Of a DNA stretch of 64,000 bases, positions 9,045 to 17,874 are shown piece by piece. Origin of the DNA: Chthonomonas sp. UBA2387 (GTDB lineage Bacteria; Armatimonadota; Fimbriimonadia; Fimbriimonadales; Fimbriimonadaceae); the NCBI GenBank assembly GCA_002343445.1, contig DDSP01000064.1:1560-65559 (forward strand), given 5' to 3'. The notes beneath the pieces are model-generated. The model saw nothing but the letters and a program-made list of their open reading frames with translations, did no database searches and was not told the DNA's origin. Made by a program: the position numbers and the translations under genes. Position 1 is the first letter of the stretch. Each line of letters begins with the position of its first letter.

Positions 9045-9584
9045 ATGCCAAACAAAGAATCGGAAGACGGCTTGATCGAGAAGCGTTGGCTCAGCGCGCT
9101 CGCCAAGGGCGACTCGGCTGCATTAGGCGGCCTATTCGAACTGTACGGCGAACGCGTGTTCCGGTATACGCTGCGCATGCTCGGCAACCGCTCCGATGCC
9201 GAAGACGCTACGGCAGAGACGTTCCTGCGGGTCCTCAGAAGATCTGGAGAACTACGGGCCGACGGCGCATTTCGGACTTGGCTGTTCCGAATCGCCAGGA
9301 ACCTGTGCATCGACCGCATGCGGCAGCATAAGCTGATCGAACTGCCGACCGATGCTCAATATGGCGGGACCGAGGAACGCACGACACTGAGGATCACGGT
9401 CCATCAGGCGCTCAGCGAGCTGCCGATGGAATACCGAGAGCCCCTCATGTTGTGCGATCTGGAAGACATGCCGGCTCGGGAAGCGGCGGAAGTGCTCGGC
9501 ATCACGGTGCCGGCGCTGAAGTCGCGACTCTACCGGGGGCGGCGGGCGCTTCGAGACAAATTAGGAGGGTCGATGATCCGATGA
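9045..9584 (+). CDS. ECF-type RNA polymerase sigma factor
   Basis: 179 residues. Region 2 carries LFELYGERVFRYTLRMLGNRSDAEDATAETF split over residues 28-58, followed by FRTWLFRIARNLCIDRMR. Region 4 has LSELPMEYREPLMLCDLEDM and the helix-turn-helix AAEVLGITVPALKSRLYRGR. ECF sigma factors redirect RNA polymerase to stress or envelope regulons and are normally held by an anti-sigma factor. The next gene overlaps by ATGA and is the natural anti-sigma candidate. Confidence 0.95.
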   Translation: MPNKESEDGLIEKRWLSALAKGDSAALGGLFELYGERVFRYTLRMLGNRSDAEDATAETFLRVLRRSGELRADGAFRTWLFRIARNLCIDRMRQHKLIELPTDAQYGGTEERTTLRITVHQALSELPMEYREPLMLCDLEDMPAREAAEVLGITVPALKSRLYRGRRALRDKLGGSMIR

Positions 9585-9871
9585 ACGAAAGCACACTGTA
9601 TCGAAAACTGGTGGACCTCTACGCGGGCAGTGAACTGCCGGCGGAACTCGAGGAAGAGATGGAGGCCGCTGGGTTCCGCGACAAGGAACTCAGCCACGAC
9701 ATGACCACGTTGCGGCAGACGGTCGAGATGCTCAGGACGAGCCCGCGTCCGGCCATGACCGAAGAATCCATGCAACGCATCCTGATGAAGCTCTACAGCC
9801 GAGGCGTGGACATCCAGCCCAAGGCGCCAGAGCCCATGCACCTGCAGTATCACCTGCCGATCGCCGGCTGA
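9581..9871 (+). CDS. Anti-sigma-like small protein, degenerate (no zinc ligands, no TM)
   Basis: 96 residues, starting in the ATGA overlap with the sigma gene. The N-terminal pattern KLVDLYAGSELPAELEEEME followed by LRQTVEMLRTSP matches the helix spacing of anti-sigma domains. The His-x3-Cys-x2-Cys zinc motif is missing, with SHD where the motif would fall, and there is no membrane segment. It could be a soluble, zinc-free anti-sigma factor or an unrelated partner. The position argument is strong; the function is inferred. Confidence 0.65.
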   Translation: MNESTLYRKLVDLYAGSELPAELEEEMEAAGFRDKELSHDMTTLRQTVEMLRTSPRPAMTEESMQRILMKLYSRGVDIQPKAPEPMHLQYHLPIAG

Positions 9872-9891
9872 TTCGAGGAGACCCTAGCCCT

Positions 9892-10992
9892 TTGAAATTC
9901 GACTGTCAACGATCTCATCTGTTCGACGCCGTCACGCTGGCGCACATCGCCGCCAGCTCGCGGACGCCGCTCGCCATCCTCCAGAACCTAAGGCTGGAAG
10001 CCACAGGCAACCAACTGATCGTCCTGGGCTGCGATGGCGAAATGTGGGTCCAGCGGTCGGTGCCGTGCTTCGTCCATGAAGAGGGCTCGGTCTGCCTCCA
10101 AGGTCGCTTGCTCTTCGACATCGTCAAATCGCTGCCAGAAGGCGACTGCACCCTGACGGTCAACGCCCAGGGCTCGGCATTGCTCCAAGAAGGCAACTCC
10201 GAGTACCGCATGATGGCCCTGAGCGCGGAGGACTTTCCCCCGATGCCCGAAACGGGCAGCGAGGCGACTTTGACGATTCCCATGCAGACATTCCGCTCTG
10301 CGGTTGACTCGGTGGCCTATGCCGTGGCGACCGACAGCCACCGCCCGGTGCTCACGGGTGTGCTCATGCGCTACGATGGGGAATCGCTTACGATGGTCGC
10401 CACCGACACGCATCGGCTGGCCCATCGGAGGATTTCCGGCGAGGGTTGGGGTGCCGAGGTCGGTGCGATCGTTCCCGAAAAGGCCCTGCGCGCGATCGCC
10501 AAGATGCCGATTCCCGACGACCAAGCCGTCACCATCCGCTTCGGCGATCAGCGGCTTGGCGTGTCCGCCGATGGCGCCGAGATGGTCTGCCAGTTGCTTC
10601 CCGAGCCCTACCCGAACTGGGAACGCGTGGTGCCGCAGGAGTTCACCCGGACGTGGACCGTCGAAGTGGACCAACTCCGGGAGAAAGTCAACCGCGTCAT
10701 GATCATCGCCCGCGAAAGCGCGAACCGCGTCAAGTTCTCGGGCAAGGCCAACGAGGTGGTCGTTTCCTCCCGAAGCGAGGAGAAGGGCGACGCCAAGGAA
10801 GAGCTTCCAATGATCGGAACGGGCGGCGACTTGGACATCGCATTCAATGGCGAATACGTCCGCGATGCCGTCAAACCGATCACGGGTGCGGGCGCCCGCA
10901 TCGAACTCACCGAAAGCTCTCGCCCGGCCGTTATCCGGTCGGTGGACGACGACAGCTACTTCTGCGTCATCATGCCGATGGCGCTGGGCTGA
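9892..10992 (+). CDS. dnaN: DNA polymerase III beta subunit (sliding clamp)
   Basis: 366 residues from a TTG start with GAGGAGA about 10 bases upstream. All three clamp domains are present: MKFDCQRSHLFDAV at the start, ATDSHRPVLTGVLM in the middle, VATDTHRLAHRR, and the typical C-terminal ending SYFCVIMPMALG where classical clamps end with MPMRL. The ring dimer tethers replicative polymerase and other clamp-binding proteins to DNA. dnaA, recF and gyrB are not neighbours, so this is not a standard origin region. Confidence 0.96.
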   Translation: MKFDCQRSHLFDAVTLAHIAASSRTPLAILQNLRLEATGNQLIVLGCDGEMWVQRSVPCFVHEEGSVCLQGRLLFDIVKSLPEGDCTLTVNAQGSALLQEGNSEYRMMALSAEDFPPMPETGSEATLTIPMQTFRSAVDSVAYAVATDSHRPVLTGVLMRYDGESLTMVATDTHRLAHRRISGEGWGAEVGAIVPEKALRAIAKMPIPDDQAVTIRFGDQRLGVSADGAEMVCQLLPEPYPNWERVVPQEFTRTWTVEVDQLREKVNRVMIIARESANRVKFSGKANEVVVSSRSEEKGDAKEELPMIGTGGDLDIAFNGEYVRDAVKPITGAGARIELTESSRPAVIRSVDDDSYFCVIMPMALG

Positions 10993-11005
10993 TCGGGGAG
11001 GCCAT

Positions 11006-11704
11006 GTGCGCGGCGGACCCGTTGGGGCTCTCAAGGACATCCTTAGGGTCCTGACGTTCCGGGTCACGCTCGACGACCTCCGAAACCTGACCCCTTGGCA
11101 CCTGGGCCTTGGGCTGGTGGCGACTTGGATCGTCGGCATGGGCCGATGGTGGGACGACCCGAACGCGATCGTCCTGCAACGCTTCGGCGTCGGTTCGGTG
11201 GTGTACGTCTTCGTCCTGTCGCTCATGCTGTGGTTCGATGCCAAGCTGCTGTGCCGCGAGGAGGGCTTCACCTACGGCGTGGTGCTGACGTATGTCACCA
11301 TGACCTCGCCGCCAGCCATCTTGTACGCGATCCCCGTGGAACTCTGGAACGATGGGAGCGGCACGGCGATCTGGAACTCGACGTTCTTGGGCGTGGTCGC
11401 GACTTGGCGGGTGGCCATGTTGGTGCGCTTCTATCGCCTGTTTGGATTGACACGTTGGGAGACGCTCGCGGCGACCGGCGCTCCCCTTTCGGCGTTGGTG
11501 CTGGCGCTGGGATGCTCCGGCACGGCGACCGCGGTCGCGTCCTCGATGGGCGGCTATCGCGACGAAGGCGCTAGGGTGGCGGCTGAACTCGCTTCGATGG
11601 CCATGATTGTGGGCTTCGTTGGTTGCGTCGTCCTCGGGCCGATCTATCTGTTCATCGTGGTTCGGCGCAAGCGCGAGCGGGACGAGGACACTTGGTCCGA
11701 TTGA
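11006..11704 (+). CDS. Multi-pass membrane protein, unknown function
   Basis: About 232 residues if started at the GTG at 11006, preceded by GGGGAG. At least five hydrophobic segments are visible (for example GLGLVATWIVGMG, SVVYVFVLSLMLWF, PLSALVLALGCSG, MAMIVGFVGCVVLGPIYLFIV). The C-terminal tail is basic then acidic. It has a Yip1-like look (short polar start, clustered TM helices) but I cannot confirm that. It sits 13 bases after dnaN and could be transcribed with it. Confidence 0.7.
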   Translation: MRGGPVGALKDILRVLTFRVTLDDLRNLTPWHLGLGLVATWIVGMGRWWDDPNAIVLQRFGVGSVVYVFVLSLMLWFDAKLLCREEGFTYGVVLTYVTMTSPPAILYAIPVELWNDGSGTAIWNSTFLGVVATWRVAMLVRFYRLFGLTRWETLAATGAPLSALVLALGCSGTATAVASSMGGYRDEGARVAAELASMAMIVGFVGCVVLGPIYLFIVVRRKRERDEDTWSD

Positions 11705-11735
11705 AGCAAGAATCGGCCAGATCGGTATCGAGACG

Positions 11736-13385
11736 CTACACAAACCCCACGCGCTCGGCGAACGCTCTGGCCTCGGGGTAGCCGGCGTCCAGGTGCCGCG
11801 CGACGCCCATCCCCGGGTCGGTGGTCAATACCCGCTCCAGCCTCCGGGCCGCTTCCGGCGTGCCGTCGGCGACCACAACCATCCCCGCATGCTGCGAGTA
11901 GCCGATGCCCACGCCGCCGCCGTTGTGCAGAGAGACCCACGTGGCCCCCGCCGCCGTGTTGACCATCGCGTTGAGCAGGGCCCAATCGGCGATCGCATCC
12001 GAGCCGTCGAGCATGCCCTCCGTTTCCCGGTTCGGGGAAGCCACCGAGCCGCAATCGAGGTGGTCGCGCCCGATCACGATGGGCGCCTTGAGTTCGCCGC
12101 TGGCCACCATCTCGTTGAACTTGAGACCCGCGCGCGAACGCTCGCCGTAGCCCAGCCAGCAGATGCGCGCCGGCAACCCCTGAAAGTGGATGCGTTCGCC
12201 GGCCAGCTTCAGCCAACGCTGCAGCGGCGCGTTCTCGGGGAACATTGCGGCGATGGCGGCATCGGTGCGCCGGATGTCCTCGGGGTCGCCCGAGAGCGCC
12301 GCCCACCGGAACGGGCCCTTGCCTTCGCAGAACAACGGTCGAATGTACTCGGGCACGAAGCCCGGGATGTCGAACGCGTTCGAGACGCCCGCCTCCTTGG
12401 CGTACACGCGGATGTTGTTGCCGTAATCGAACGTCACCGCACCCATCGCCTTGAGTTGCAGCATCGCGGCGACGTGCTCGCCCATGGTCCTCACGCTCTC
12501 CCGCCGATAGGTCGCTGGGTCGGACGAGCGAAGCGCCTCGGCCTGCGAGAGGCTCATCATGTTGGGCACGTAGCCGCCGACCGGGTCGTGCGCGCTGGTC
12601 TGGTCGGTCAAGAGGTCGGGCACGGCTCTGTGCCGAACAAGCTCGGGGAGCACGTCGGCACAGTTGCCCACCAGGCCGACGCTGATGGCGCGACCTGCCT
12701 CGGTTGCCTGTCGTAAGCGTGCGAGAGCGTCGTCGAGGTCTTCGGCCAGAACATCGAGGTAGCCCGTTTGAAGCCGCTTCTCGATGCGCGAACGATCCAC
12801 GTCGATCCCGAGGAAGCACGCTCCCGCCATCGTGGCCGCCAAGGGTTGCGCGCCGCCCATGCCGCCCATTCCTCCGCTGGCGATCCAACGGCCCTCCAGC
12901 GACCCGCCAAAGTGCCGCCGAGCGGCGGCGACGAACGTCTCGTAAGTCCCCTGGACGATGCCTTGGCTCCCGATGTAGATCCATGAGCCGGCCGTCATCT
13001 GACCGTACATGATCAGCCCCTTCCGCTCGAGTTCGCCAAACACGTCCCAGTTCGACCAATGGCCCACCAGGTTCGAATTCGCGAGCAGGACCCGGGGCGC
13101 ATCGGCGTGCGTCTTGAACACGGCGACGGCCTTGCCGGATTGGATGAGCAGGGTTTCGTCGCTTTCAAGTTCTCGCAGGGCGCGCACGATGCAGTGGAAG
13201 CACTCCCAGTTGCGCGCCGCTTTGCCCGTCCCTCCATACACCACCAAGTCCTCGGGGCGTTCGGCAACCTCGGGGTCGAGGTTGTTCATGAGCATGCGCA
13301 GCGCGGCTTCCTGCAGCCAGCCTTTGCATGTGAGTTCGGAGCCTCGCGGGGCGCGGATCGGCGTCGCTATGGTGGCCATTTGCAC
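11736..13385 (-). CDS. hutU: Urocanate hydratase
   Basis: 549 residues from a GTG at 13385; an ATG two codons in (13379) is equally possible. Family signatures: [33 protein letters not shown], the Gly-rich NAD+ site [12 protein letters not shown], and the region [14 protein letters not shown] containing the active-site Cys near residue 408. It converts urocanate to imidazolone propionate in histidine degradation, using NAD+ as an electrophile. No hutH, hutI or hutG is nearby, so the pathway is dispersed or partial. Confidence 0.97.
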   Translation of the reverse strand: MQMATIATPIRAPRGSELTCKGWLQEAALRMLMNNLDPEVAERPEDLVVYGGTGKAARNWECFHCIVRALRELESDETLLIQSGKAVAVFKTHADAPRVLLANSNLVGHWSNWDVFGELERKGLIMYGQMTAGSWIYIGSQGIVQGTYETFVAAARRHFGGSLEGRWIASGGMGGMGGAQPLAATMAGACFLGIDVDRSRIEKRLQTGYLDVLAEDLDDALARLRQATEAGRAISVGLVGNCADVLPELVRHRAVPDLLTDQTSAHDPVGGYVPNMMSLSQAEALRSSDPATYRRESVRTMGEHVAAMLQLKAMGAVTFDYGNNIRVYAKEAGVSNAFDIPGFVPEYIRPLFCEGKGPFRWAALSGDPEDIRRTDAAIAAMFPENAPLQRWLKLAGERIHFQGLPARICWLGYGERSRAGLKFNEMVASGELKAPIVIGRDHLDCGSVASPNRETEGMLDGSDAIADWALLNAMVNTAAGATWVSLHNGGGVGIGYSQHAGMVVVADGTPEAARRLERVLTTDPGMGVARHLDAGYPEARAFAERVGFV

Positions 13386-13400
13386 CGGGTTTACCCGAGC

Positions 13401-14342
13401 CTAGATGGTCTGCGTCACTTTCTGGATGAACTGCGCGTCGTCGGGGTCTAGTCCGCGCGCCCGAGCGGCGAGCAGGGCGAGCCACTGCCCGTACACGACC
13501 TGCCAGATCGGGTCGGCGACGCCTTGACCGGGCTCGGGCGCATTCACCACCAAAGCGCCTTGCGAACGCAACGCGGCGCCGTCTTCGCCAAAGAGCACGG
13601 CGCAACTGCCGTGGCCGGCCAGAGCCTTGGGCCCGTGTTGGAAATCCGCCGTGGAGTAGCTCTTGCACGGAAGCAGGGCGCACTCCATGAGCTTCAGGGC
13701 CGTCTCGTGGGCCGTGCTGAACGCGTAGCCGCGCCCCAAGGCGAACAGAGTCTGCGAGCGCAGCAGAGCACCCAGTTGGGTTTCGGCCGATACTTGCGCC
13801 CTCTGAACCCAGACGTCGTCGGGCAGCGCGGGGACGGGAAGCCGCCCACCCAGTGCGCGAACCAATTGGTAGAGCGCGAGAAGGGAAGCCGTGTAAGTCT
13901 TGGTGGCGGCGATGGAATTCTCCGTACCGACGCCGAGCAAGAGCGCGTGGTCGGCGACGGTGGTGAGCAAGCTGTTCTCAGTGTTGGTGATGGCCAGCGT
14001 GGCGTGCCCCTGCCGCTTGAGCGCGCCGAGCACTTCGGCCACGTCGGGCGCCGCCCCCGACTGCGAGATGCCGACGGCCAGGCACTTGGGGAAGCGCACC
14101 TCGCTCCCGAACCGCGTCCACACCGAGGGTGCGGCGAGCGACACAGGGATGCCGAGATGCACCTCGATGAGGTAGCGGCCATAAAGGGCGGCGTTGTCCG
14201 AAGAGCCTCGGGCGACCAGCAGAACCATCTCGAACGCTTGCCCGCCGAGCGCCCGGGTCAGTTCGTCGTGGTAGCGGTCGGCGTTCGCCGCGAGCGCGCG
14301 CGGCTGTTCTCGCATTTCGGCTTCCATCCACTGGCCCAGCAT
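13401..14342 (-). CDS. SIS-domain sugar-phosphate isomerase/deaminase (GlmS/AgaS-like)
   Basis: 313 residues comprising two SIS domains and no glutaminase domain. The first half has [18 protein letters not shown] and [13 protein letters not shown] for sugar-phosphate binding. The second half has [18 protein letters not shown] and [12 protein letters not shown], equivalent to the GlmS ETALKLKE and HGP elements. This layout fits a NagB-II/AgaS type aldose-ketose isomerase or amino-sugar deaminase. It sits 15 bases upstream of hutU on the same strand, so the two may be one transcript, though a functional link is not obvious. Confidence 0.85.
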   Translation of the reverse strand: MLGQWMEAEMREQPRALAANADRYHDELTRALGGQAFEMVLLVARGSSDNAALYGRYLIEVHLGIPVSLAAPSVWTRFGSEVRFPKCLAVGISQSGAAPDVAEVLGALKRQGHATLAITNTENSLLTTVADHALLLGVGTENSIAATKTYTASLLALYQLVRALGGRLPVPALPDDVWVQRAQVSAETQLGALLRSQTLFALGRGYAFSTAHETALKLMECALLPCKSYSTADFQHGPKALAGHGSCAVLFGEDGAALRSQGALVVNAPEPGQGVADPIWQVVYGQWLALLAARARGLDPDDAQFIQKVTQTI

Positions 14343-14384
14343 GTCCGGATGCTACCCTTCGTTGGGTACACTCTGCCTTCGCGT

Positions 14385-14461
14385 CGGGGCGTGGCGCAGT
14401 TTGGTAGCGCGCTTCCATGGGGTGGAAGAGGTCGCACGTTCGAATCGTGTCGCCCCGACCA
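14385..14461 (+). tRNA. tRNA-Pro (GGG)
   Basis: Acceptor CGGGGCG pairs with CGCCCCG, then A and an encoded CCA. The anticodon stem CTTCC/GGAAG encloses loop ATGGGGT, giving anticodon GGG at 14419-14421. The T arm contains ACGTTCGAATCGT. It is at the left edge of a lower-GC, gene-poor stretch. Confidence 0.95.
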
Positions 14462-14589
14462 GCGATCCTCCGTTCTCCGCCTTAGGTCGCCTTTGTGCCA
14501 GATGGCGAGCCCGCAAAGAAGGGCGAGGCAACTGAGTCGTTGGCTGACCGCTCCCCGCGTGATGGCTGCCGTGACGGCGCTTCTTCGGG

Positions 14590-14735
14590 TCTTGGGCGAT
14601 ATGCTCGTGGTGGCCGAAGCAACCGAACGTGGTGGTGACTCTCGATGCCGACGCGGGCTCCGGCGCTACGGGGCAACCAAGGTCAAGACGCCGAACAGCG
14701 ATCGGATCGCACGCGACGGGATTCGCATTCGCCGA
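14590..14735 (+). pseudogene. Relic of a sulfatase N terminus (frameshifted)
   Basis: Two adjoining reading frames each hold part of the well-known sulfatase start. One frame reads [15 protein letters not shown] from about 14617, where functional enzymes have KPNVVVILADDLGYGD. Then, after a shift, another frame reads [20 protein letters not shown] from 14661, matching CYGATKVKTPNIDRLAREG. The Cys/Ser modification site and the rest of the enzyme are not found downstream. This is a decayed 5' fragment and should not be read as a working gene. Confidence 0.7.
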
Positions 14736-15096
14736 GGCGCAGGCGGAACTGGCGCTGGACATGCCCTAACCCTCCATTCGATGGGTGCTCAGATTCCGTG
14801 GGATGCCAACACGAATGAAGCGATCGAGCCTGTTCTCCATGCCCGAGCTTCTGAAAGAGCCCTCTGATTCGACAAGAACCCGAGTTCGAGGCCAACTCGG
14901 TGGGCCCACAGCGTGGACGTACCTTCGACTGGCGACGGTGCGCAGCTATGGTAGAATGCATCCACGGACAGGCATCAGCAGCCGTCAAATCGTTTAGGAA
15001 TGTTTGGCGAGACTCCGGACAATTCCGGTCTGAAGCCCGCTAACAATAGGGCGATGCTGGCAGTAATGAGGCTTGTTTTGGGACATCACGAGAGAG
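14736..15096. other. Gene-poor stretch after the sulfatase relic
   Basis: No convincing gene, RNA or hairpin is visible here. Short open frames exist on both strands but none shows a ribosome site plus a recognisable protein. GC content falls compared with the flanks from about 14950 onward. Confidence 0.5.
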
Positions 15097-15312
15097 ATGC
15101 AACAGAAGAGAATGTGGAAGTGCTCACGATGCTCCGAGCAAAACGGAGATGTGTTCGATTCTTGTTGGCGCTGTGGTTGCTCGCGTGAGCGCTCGCCTTC
15201 AAGCGAGCACATCACGGCGGAAGAAGCGTCGGGGGAGCAGGATAGCTCAGACTGGATTACACAGCTCCAAGAGACGGCAGCTTCGGTTGATTCTGACAAA
15301 TCAGCGGTTTGA
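15097..15312 (+). CDS. Small zinc-ribbon protein
   Basis: 71 residues from the ATG at 15097. It opens with MWKCSRCSEQNGDVFDSCWRCGCS (residues 6-29), a two-knuckle Cys4 zinc ribbon of the W-x-C-x2-C ... F-D-x-C-W-x-C-G type, followed by an acidic, serine-rich tail. Such ribbons often form the head of small membrane proteins. The frame stops just where the next frame encodes the membrane part, so this and the following gene may once have been, or may still act as, one protein. Base composition is lower in GC than in neighbours. Confidence 0.6.
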   Translation: MQQKRMWKCSRCSEQNGDVFDSCWRCGCSRERSPSSEHITAEEASGEQDSSDWITQLQETAASVDSDKSAV

Positions 15313-15646
15313 GCCTCTAAGTTGCAGAGCAGCTGGTAGAGCGCGCGCCGTTGCCGAGCGGTACCGCGACGCCTACCGCAATGCACGTACCGTCATTGAG
15401 CTTGGGGGTGCCGTCAAGGTCATAGGTATCATTGGAGGCACAATCAACCTCGTCGCGTCTTTCGGCTACGAGGGCGCAATGGGATGGGTTGGCGCGGGCA
15501 TTGGCATCGCGGCAGGTATGATCGTTTACGTGCAGGGATTTCTGGTTTCGGTGGCTGGTCACATACTCCTTTCCACGCTTGACACAGCCGTCAACACGTC
15601 AGAGTATCTCACGCCTGACGAGAGGGCGGCTTTCATTTCACGATGA
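15287..15646 (+). CDS. Small membrane protein, possibly the displaced C-terminal part of the zinc-ribbon gene
   Basis: 119 residues if begun at the TTG at 15287, overlapping the upstream gene by 26 bases; no better start exists before the conserved part. The core reads ERYRDAYRNARTVIELGGAV, then two hydrophobic segments (VIGIIGGTINLVASFGY and GAGIGIAAGMIVYVQGFLV), then HILLSTLDTAVNTSEYLTPD. The C-terminal motif (LDTAVN-S-x-L-T-x-x-x-R) is shared by small bacterial membrane proteins of unknown function, some with an N-terminal zinc ribbon. The start is weak, so a frameshift is quite possible. Confidence 0.55.
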   Translation: MILTNQRFEPLSCRAAGRARAVAERYRDAYRNARTVIELGGAVKVIGIIGGTINLVASFGYEGAMGWVGAGIGIAAGMIVYVQGFLVSVAGHILLSTLDTAVNTSEYLTPDERAAFISR

Positions 15647-15648
15647 TA

Positions 15649-15672
15649 AGGTGGCTACTTGTTCTGCCACCT
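15649..15672 (+). terminator. Stem-loop after the small membrane protein gene
   Basis: AGGTGGC and GCCACCT form a 7-bp stem with a 10-base loop right after the stop codon. The following T run is poor (AAGTTTG). The rest of the spacer to the ubiD-like stop (15673-15852) is AT-richer and shows no gene. Confidence 0.5.
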
Positions 15673-15852
15673 AAGTTTGCCCGTCCAATGCCATATGGAC
15701 GAGCTTTAGATAGTCCCCTTGTGAGCGCGTTAGCAACCATTAAACGTGCTTGGTGAGAAGCCAATCTTCAGTCAGAACCTTTCTGCATTTATTGCCACTG
15801 ACTAGTCAGTGAAACTGGTCATAGCAAGAGTTGTTCCCCCTGTCTTTGCCGC

Positions 15853-17415
15853 TCACAAACCCAGCCGGTCCCACATCGCGTCAACCTTCGCCCTCACATC
15901 GTCCGACATCCGAATGAGCTTGGGGTAGTCCCGCGAGAACCCGTTCTCGCCCGGCCACTTGTGCGTGCAGTCGAAGCCCATCTTCCCCCCGAAGCCCTCC
16001 GACAAAGACGCGTGGTCGAGTTGGTCCACCGGGCCACGCGACATCAACACGTCCCGAGCCGGGTCGCAGTTCGCCCCGATGCGGAACAGCACCTCGCCGA
16101 TATCCTGCACGTTGCAATCCTCGTCGAACACGAACACGAACTTGGTGAAGGACAGCTGCCCCAGGCCCCATACGGCGTTCATCACCTTGTAGGCGTGCCC
16201 GGGGAACTTCTTCTTCATGGCGACGAACGCCACGTTGTGGAAGCACGCGTCCACGGGTAGGTTCATGTCCACGATCTCGGGCACCGTGAGTTGGATCAAG
16301 GGCATGAAGATACGCTCGACCGCCTTGCCCATCCAGCCATCCTCCATCGGCGGCACGCCCACGATGGTCGCAGGGTACACGGGTTTCGACCGCATCGTGA
16401 CGCACGTCACGTGGAGCACAGGGAAGTCGCCCGCCAGAGAGTAATAGCCCGTATGGTCGCCAAATGGACCCTCAAGTCGCCGCTCGGCAGGGTCCACGTA
16501 TCCCTCGATGATGATCTCGGCGTCGGCGGGCACCATGATGTCCACGGTCTTCGCCTTCACCAACCGAACGTTCTCGCGCCGCAAGAAGCCCGCGAACAGC
16601 ATCTCGTCAATGCCCGGCGGCAGGGGAGAGATGGCCGTGAACGCATACACTGGGTCGCCGCCAAGCGCCACGCAAACCTCGAAACGCCTGCGTCCCGCTT
16701 CGCCGGCGTCTTCCATCTGGCGCATGCCCTGCTTGTGCATCTGCCAGTGCATGCCGCAGGTGTTCTTGTCGTAGAGCTGCACGCGGTACATGCCCACGTT
16801 GCGCTTGCCTGTGCTGGGGTCGTGCGTGAACACGAGCGGCAGCGTCACGAAGGGGCCGCCATCCTCGGGCCAACACGTGAGGATCGGCAGTTGCGTCAGG
16901 TCCACGTCGTCGCCCTGCATCACGACTTCCTGGCAGATCCCGTCCTTGGCGCGCTTCGGCGGAACGATCTTGACCTCGCCCAGCAGGTGCGGCAGTTTCT
17001 TGAGCGCCTCGATCGGCCCCTTGGGGAATTCGGGTTTGAGCAGTTCGCGCAGGCGTTCGGCGTGCTCCTCGAAGTCCTCGCAGCTGAGGGCGAGCGACAT
17101 CCGGCGCCGCGAGCCCATCGTGTTGATGGCAACAGGCATGCCGTACCGCTTCTCGCCAATGGGCCGCGAAGCGGGATCGATGCTTGGCTGGTTGAGGACG
17201 GCGCTCTGCGGGTTGGGCGTACCCAGGCGGTGCGGCGGGCCGACCACGTTCTCGAACATCAGCGCGGGGCCGTTGGCCTTCATCACGCGGTCCGCGATCT
17301 CGGTGATCTCGAGGTACGGGCTGACGGGCTCGGCGATGCGCTTCAGCTCGCCCTTCTGGGCGAGCACGTCGAGGAAGTGCTGGAAGTCGTTGTAGGCCAT
17401 GGGCGTGTCCGCCAT
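15853..17415 (-). CDS. UbiD-family (prenylated-FMN) decarboxylase
   Basis: 520 residues (an inner ATG five codons later, at 17400, is also plausible). UbiD signatures are ENVVGPPHRLGTPNPQSAV near the start, TCWPEDGGPFVTLPLVFTHD and RRLEGPFGDHTGYYSLAGDF, which carries the conserved acidic/basic cofactor and active-site region. It is similar to the 3-octaprenyl-4-hydroxybenzoate or menaquinone-futalosine type decarboxylases. The cofactor is prenyl-FMN made by UbiX, which is not seen here. The substrate cannot be fixed from sequence alone. Confidence 0.92.
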   Translation of the reverse strand: MADTPMAYNDFQHFLDVLAQKGELKRIAEPVSPYLEITEIADRVMKANGPALMFENVVGPPHRLGTPNPQSAVLNQPSIDPASRPIGEKRYGMPVAINTMGSRRRMSLALSCEDFEEHAERLRELLKPEFPKGPIEALKKLPHLLGEVKIVPPKRAKDGICQEVVMQGDDVDLTQLPILTCWPEDGGPFVTLPLVFTHDPSTGKRNVGMYRVQLYDKNTCGMHWQMHKQGMRQMEDAGEAGRRRFEVCVALGGDPVYAFTAISPLPPGIDEMLFAGFLRRENVRLVKAKTVDIMVPADAEIIIEGYVDPAERRLEGPFGDHTGYYSLAGDFPVLHVTCVTMRSKPVYPATIVGVPPMEDGWMGKAVERIFMPLIQLTVPEIVDMNLPVDACFHNVAFVAMKKKFPGHAYKVMNAVWGLGQLSFTKFVFVFDEDCNVQDIGEVLFRIGANCDPARDVLMSRGPVDQLDHASLSEGFGGKMGFDCTHKWPGENGFSRDYPKLIRMSDDVRAKVDAMWDRLGL

Positions 17416-17418
17416 AGT

Positions 17419-17874
17419 CTACGCATTGTCGCCGCCACGAAGTCGCTCAGCGTCTGCCAAGTCCTGCGATCGGCCTGTCGCGAGCTTGTTGATGAGCAAG
17501 TGGTCTCGGCAGATCACACGAGTGGGTTCCCCGTCCATCGTAGCCACGATTGCCTCCGCGAGAACCTCTTCTGTTGAGACACCCGAAACAAAGGTCAACA
17601 GGTCGATGCGGCATGGAGGATAACCTAACTGCACGACCAAGTCGGGGTTGGTGAAGTCTGACTCGCTCAATCCCAAGCTCGTCATGCCGAACTGCTCCAG
17701 CGCAGCCAGCACCCTCTGAGCGTTGGCTTCGGTCGGAGCGACGAGCAAGTCCATGTCACCGGTGTACCTGGGGAAGCCGTGCCAAGACAGAGCGACCGAT
17801 CCCACCACGCAATACTCAACGCCGATCTCGTTGAACAACCGTAACAACTCTTTCCAGTCTTTGGTCATCGCCAT
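17419..17874 (-). CDS. Nucleotidyltransferase-fold protein (MNT/AbiEii-like)
   Basis: 151 residues starting MAMTKDWKELLRLFNEIGVEY. It has the minimal nucleotidyltransferase core: VVGSVALSWHGFPRYTGDMDLLVAP with the G-S and D-x-D metal-binding pattern (residues about 22-45), then CRIDLLTFVSGVS with the third acidic residue. The C terminus has VICRDHLLINKLATGRSQDLADAERL, a pattern seen in standalone toxin-like or antitoxin-like nucleotidyltransferases. Its start lies inside the upstream 62-codon gene (59-base overlap), suggesting coupled expression. Substrate unknown. Confidence 0.85.
   Translation of the reverse strand: MAMTKDWKELLRLFNEIGVEYCVVGSVALSWHGFPRYTGDMDLLVAPTEANAQRVLAALEQFGMTSLGLSESDFTNPDLVVQLGYPPCRIDLLTFVSGVSTEEVLAEAIVATMDGEPTRVICRDHLLINKLATGRSQDLADAERLRGGDNA

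Noticed and set aside
9892..10992. Replication origin beside dnaN
   Set aside because: No dnaA gene and no DnaA-box cluster or AT-rich unwinding region seen next to dnaN.
13524..14342. Plus-strand open frame opposite the SIS gene
   Set aside because: Antisense shadow; only its last part (14661-14730) overlaps the true sulfatase relic.
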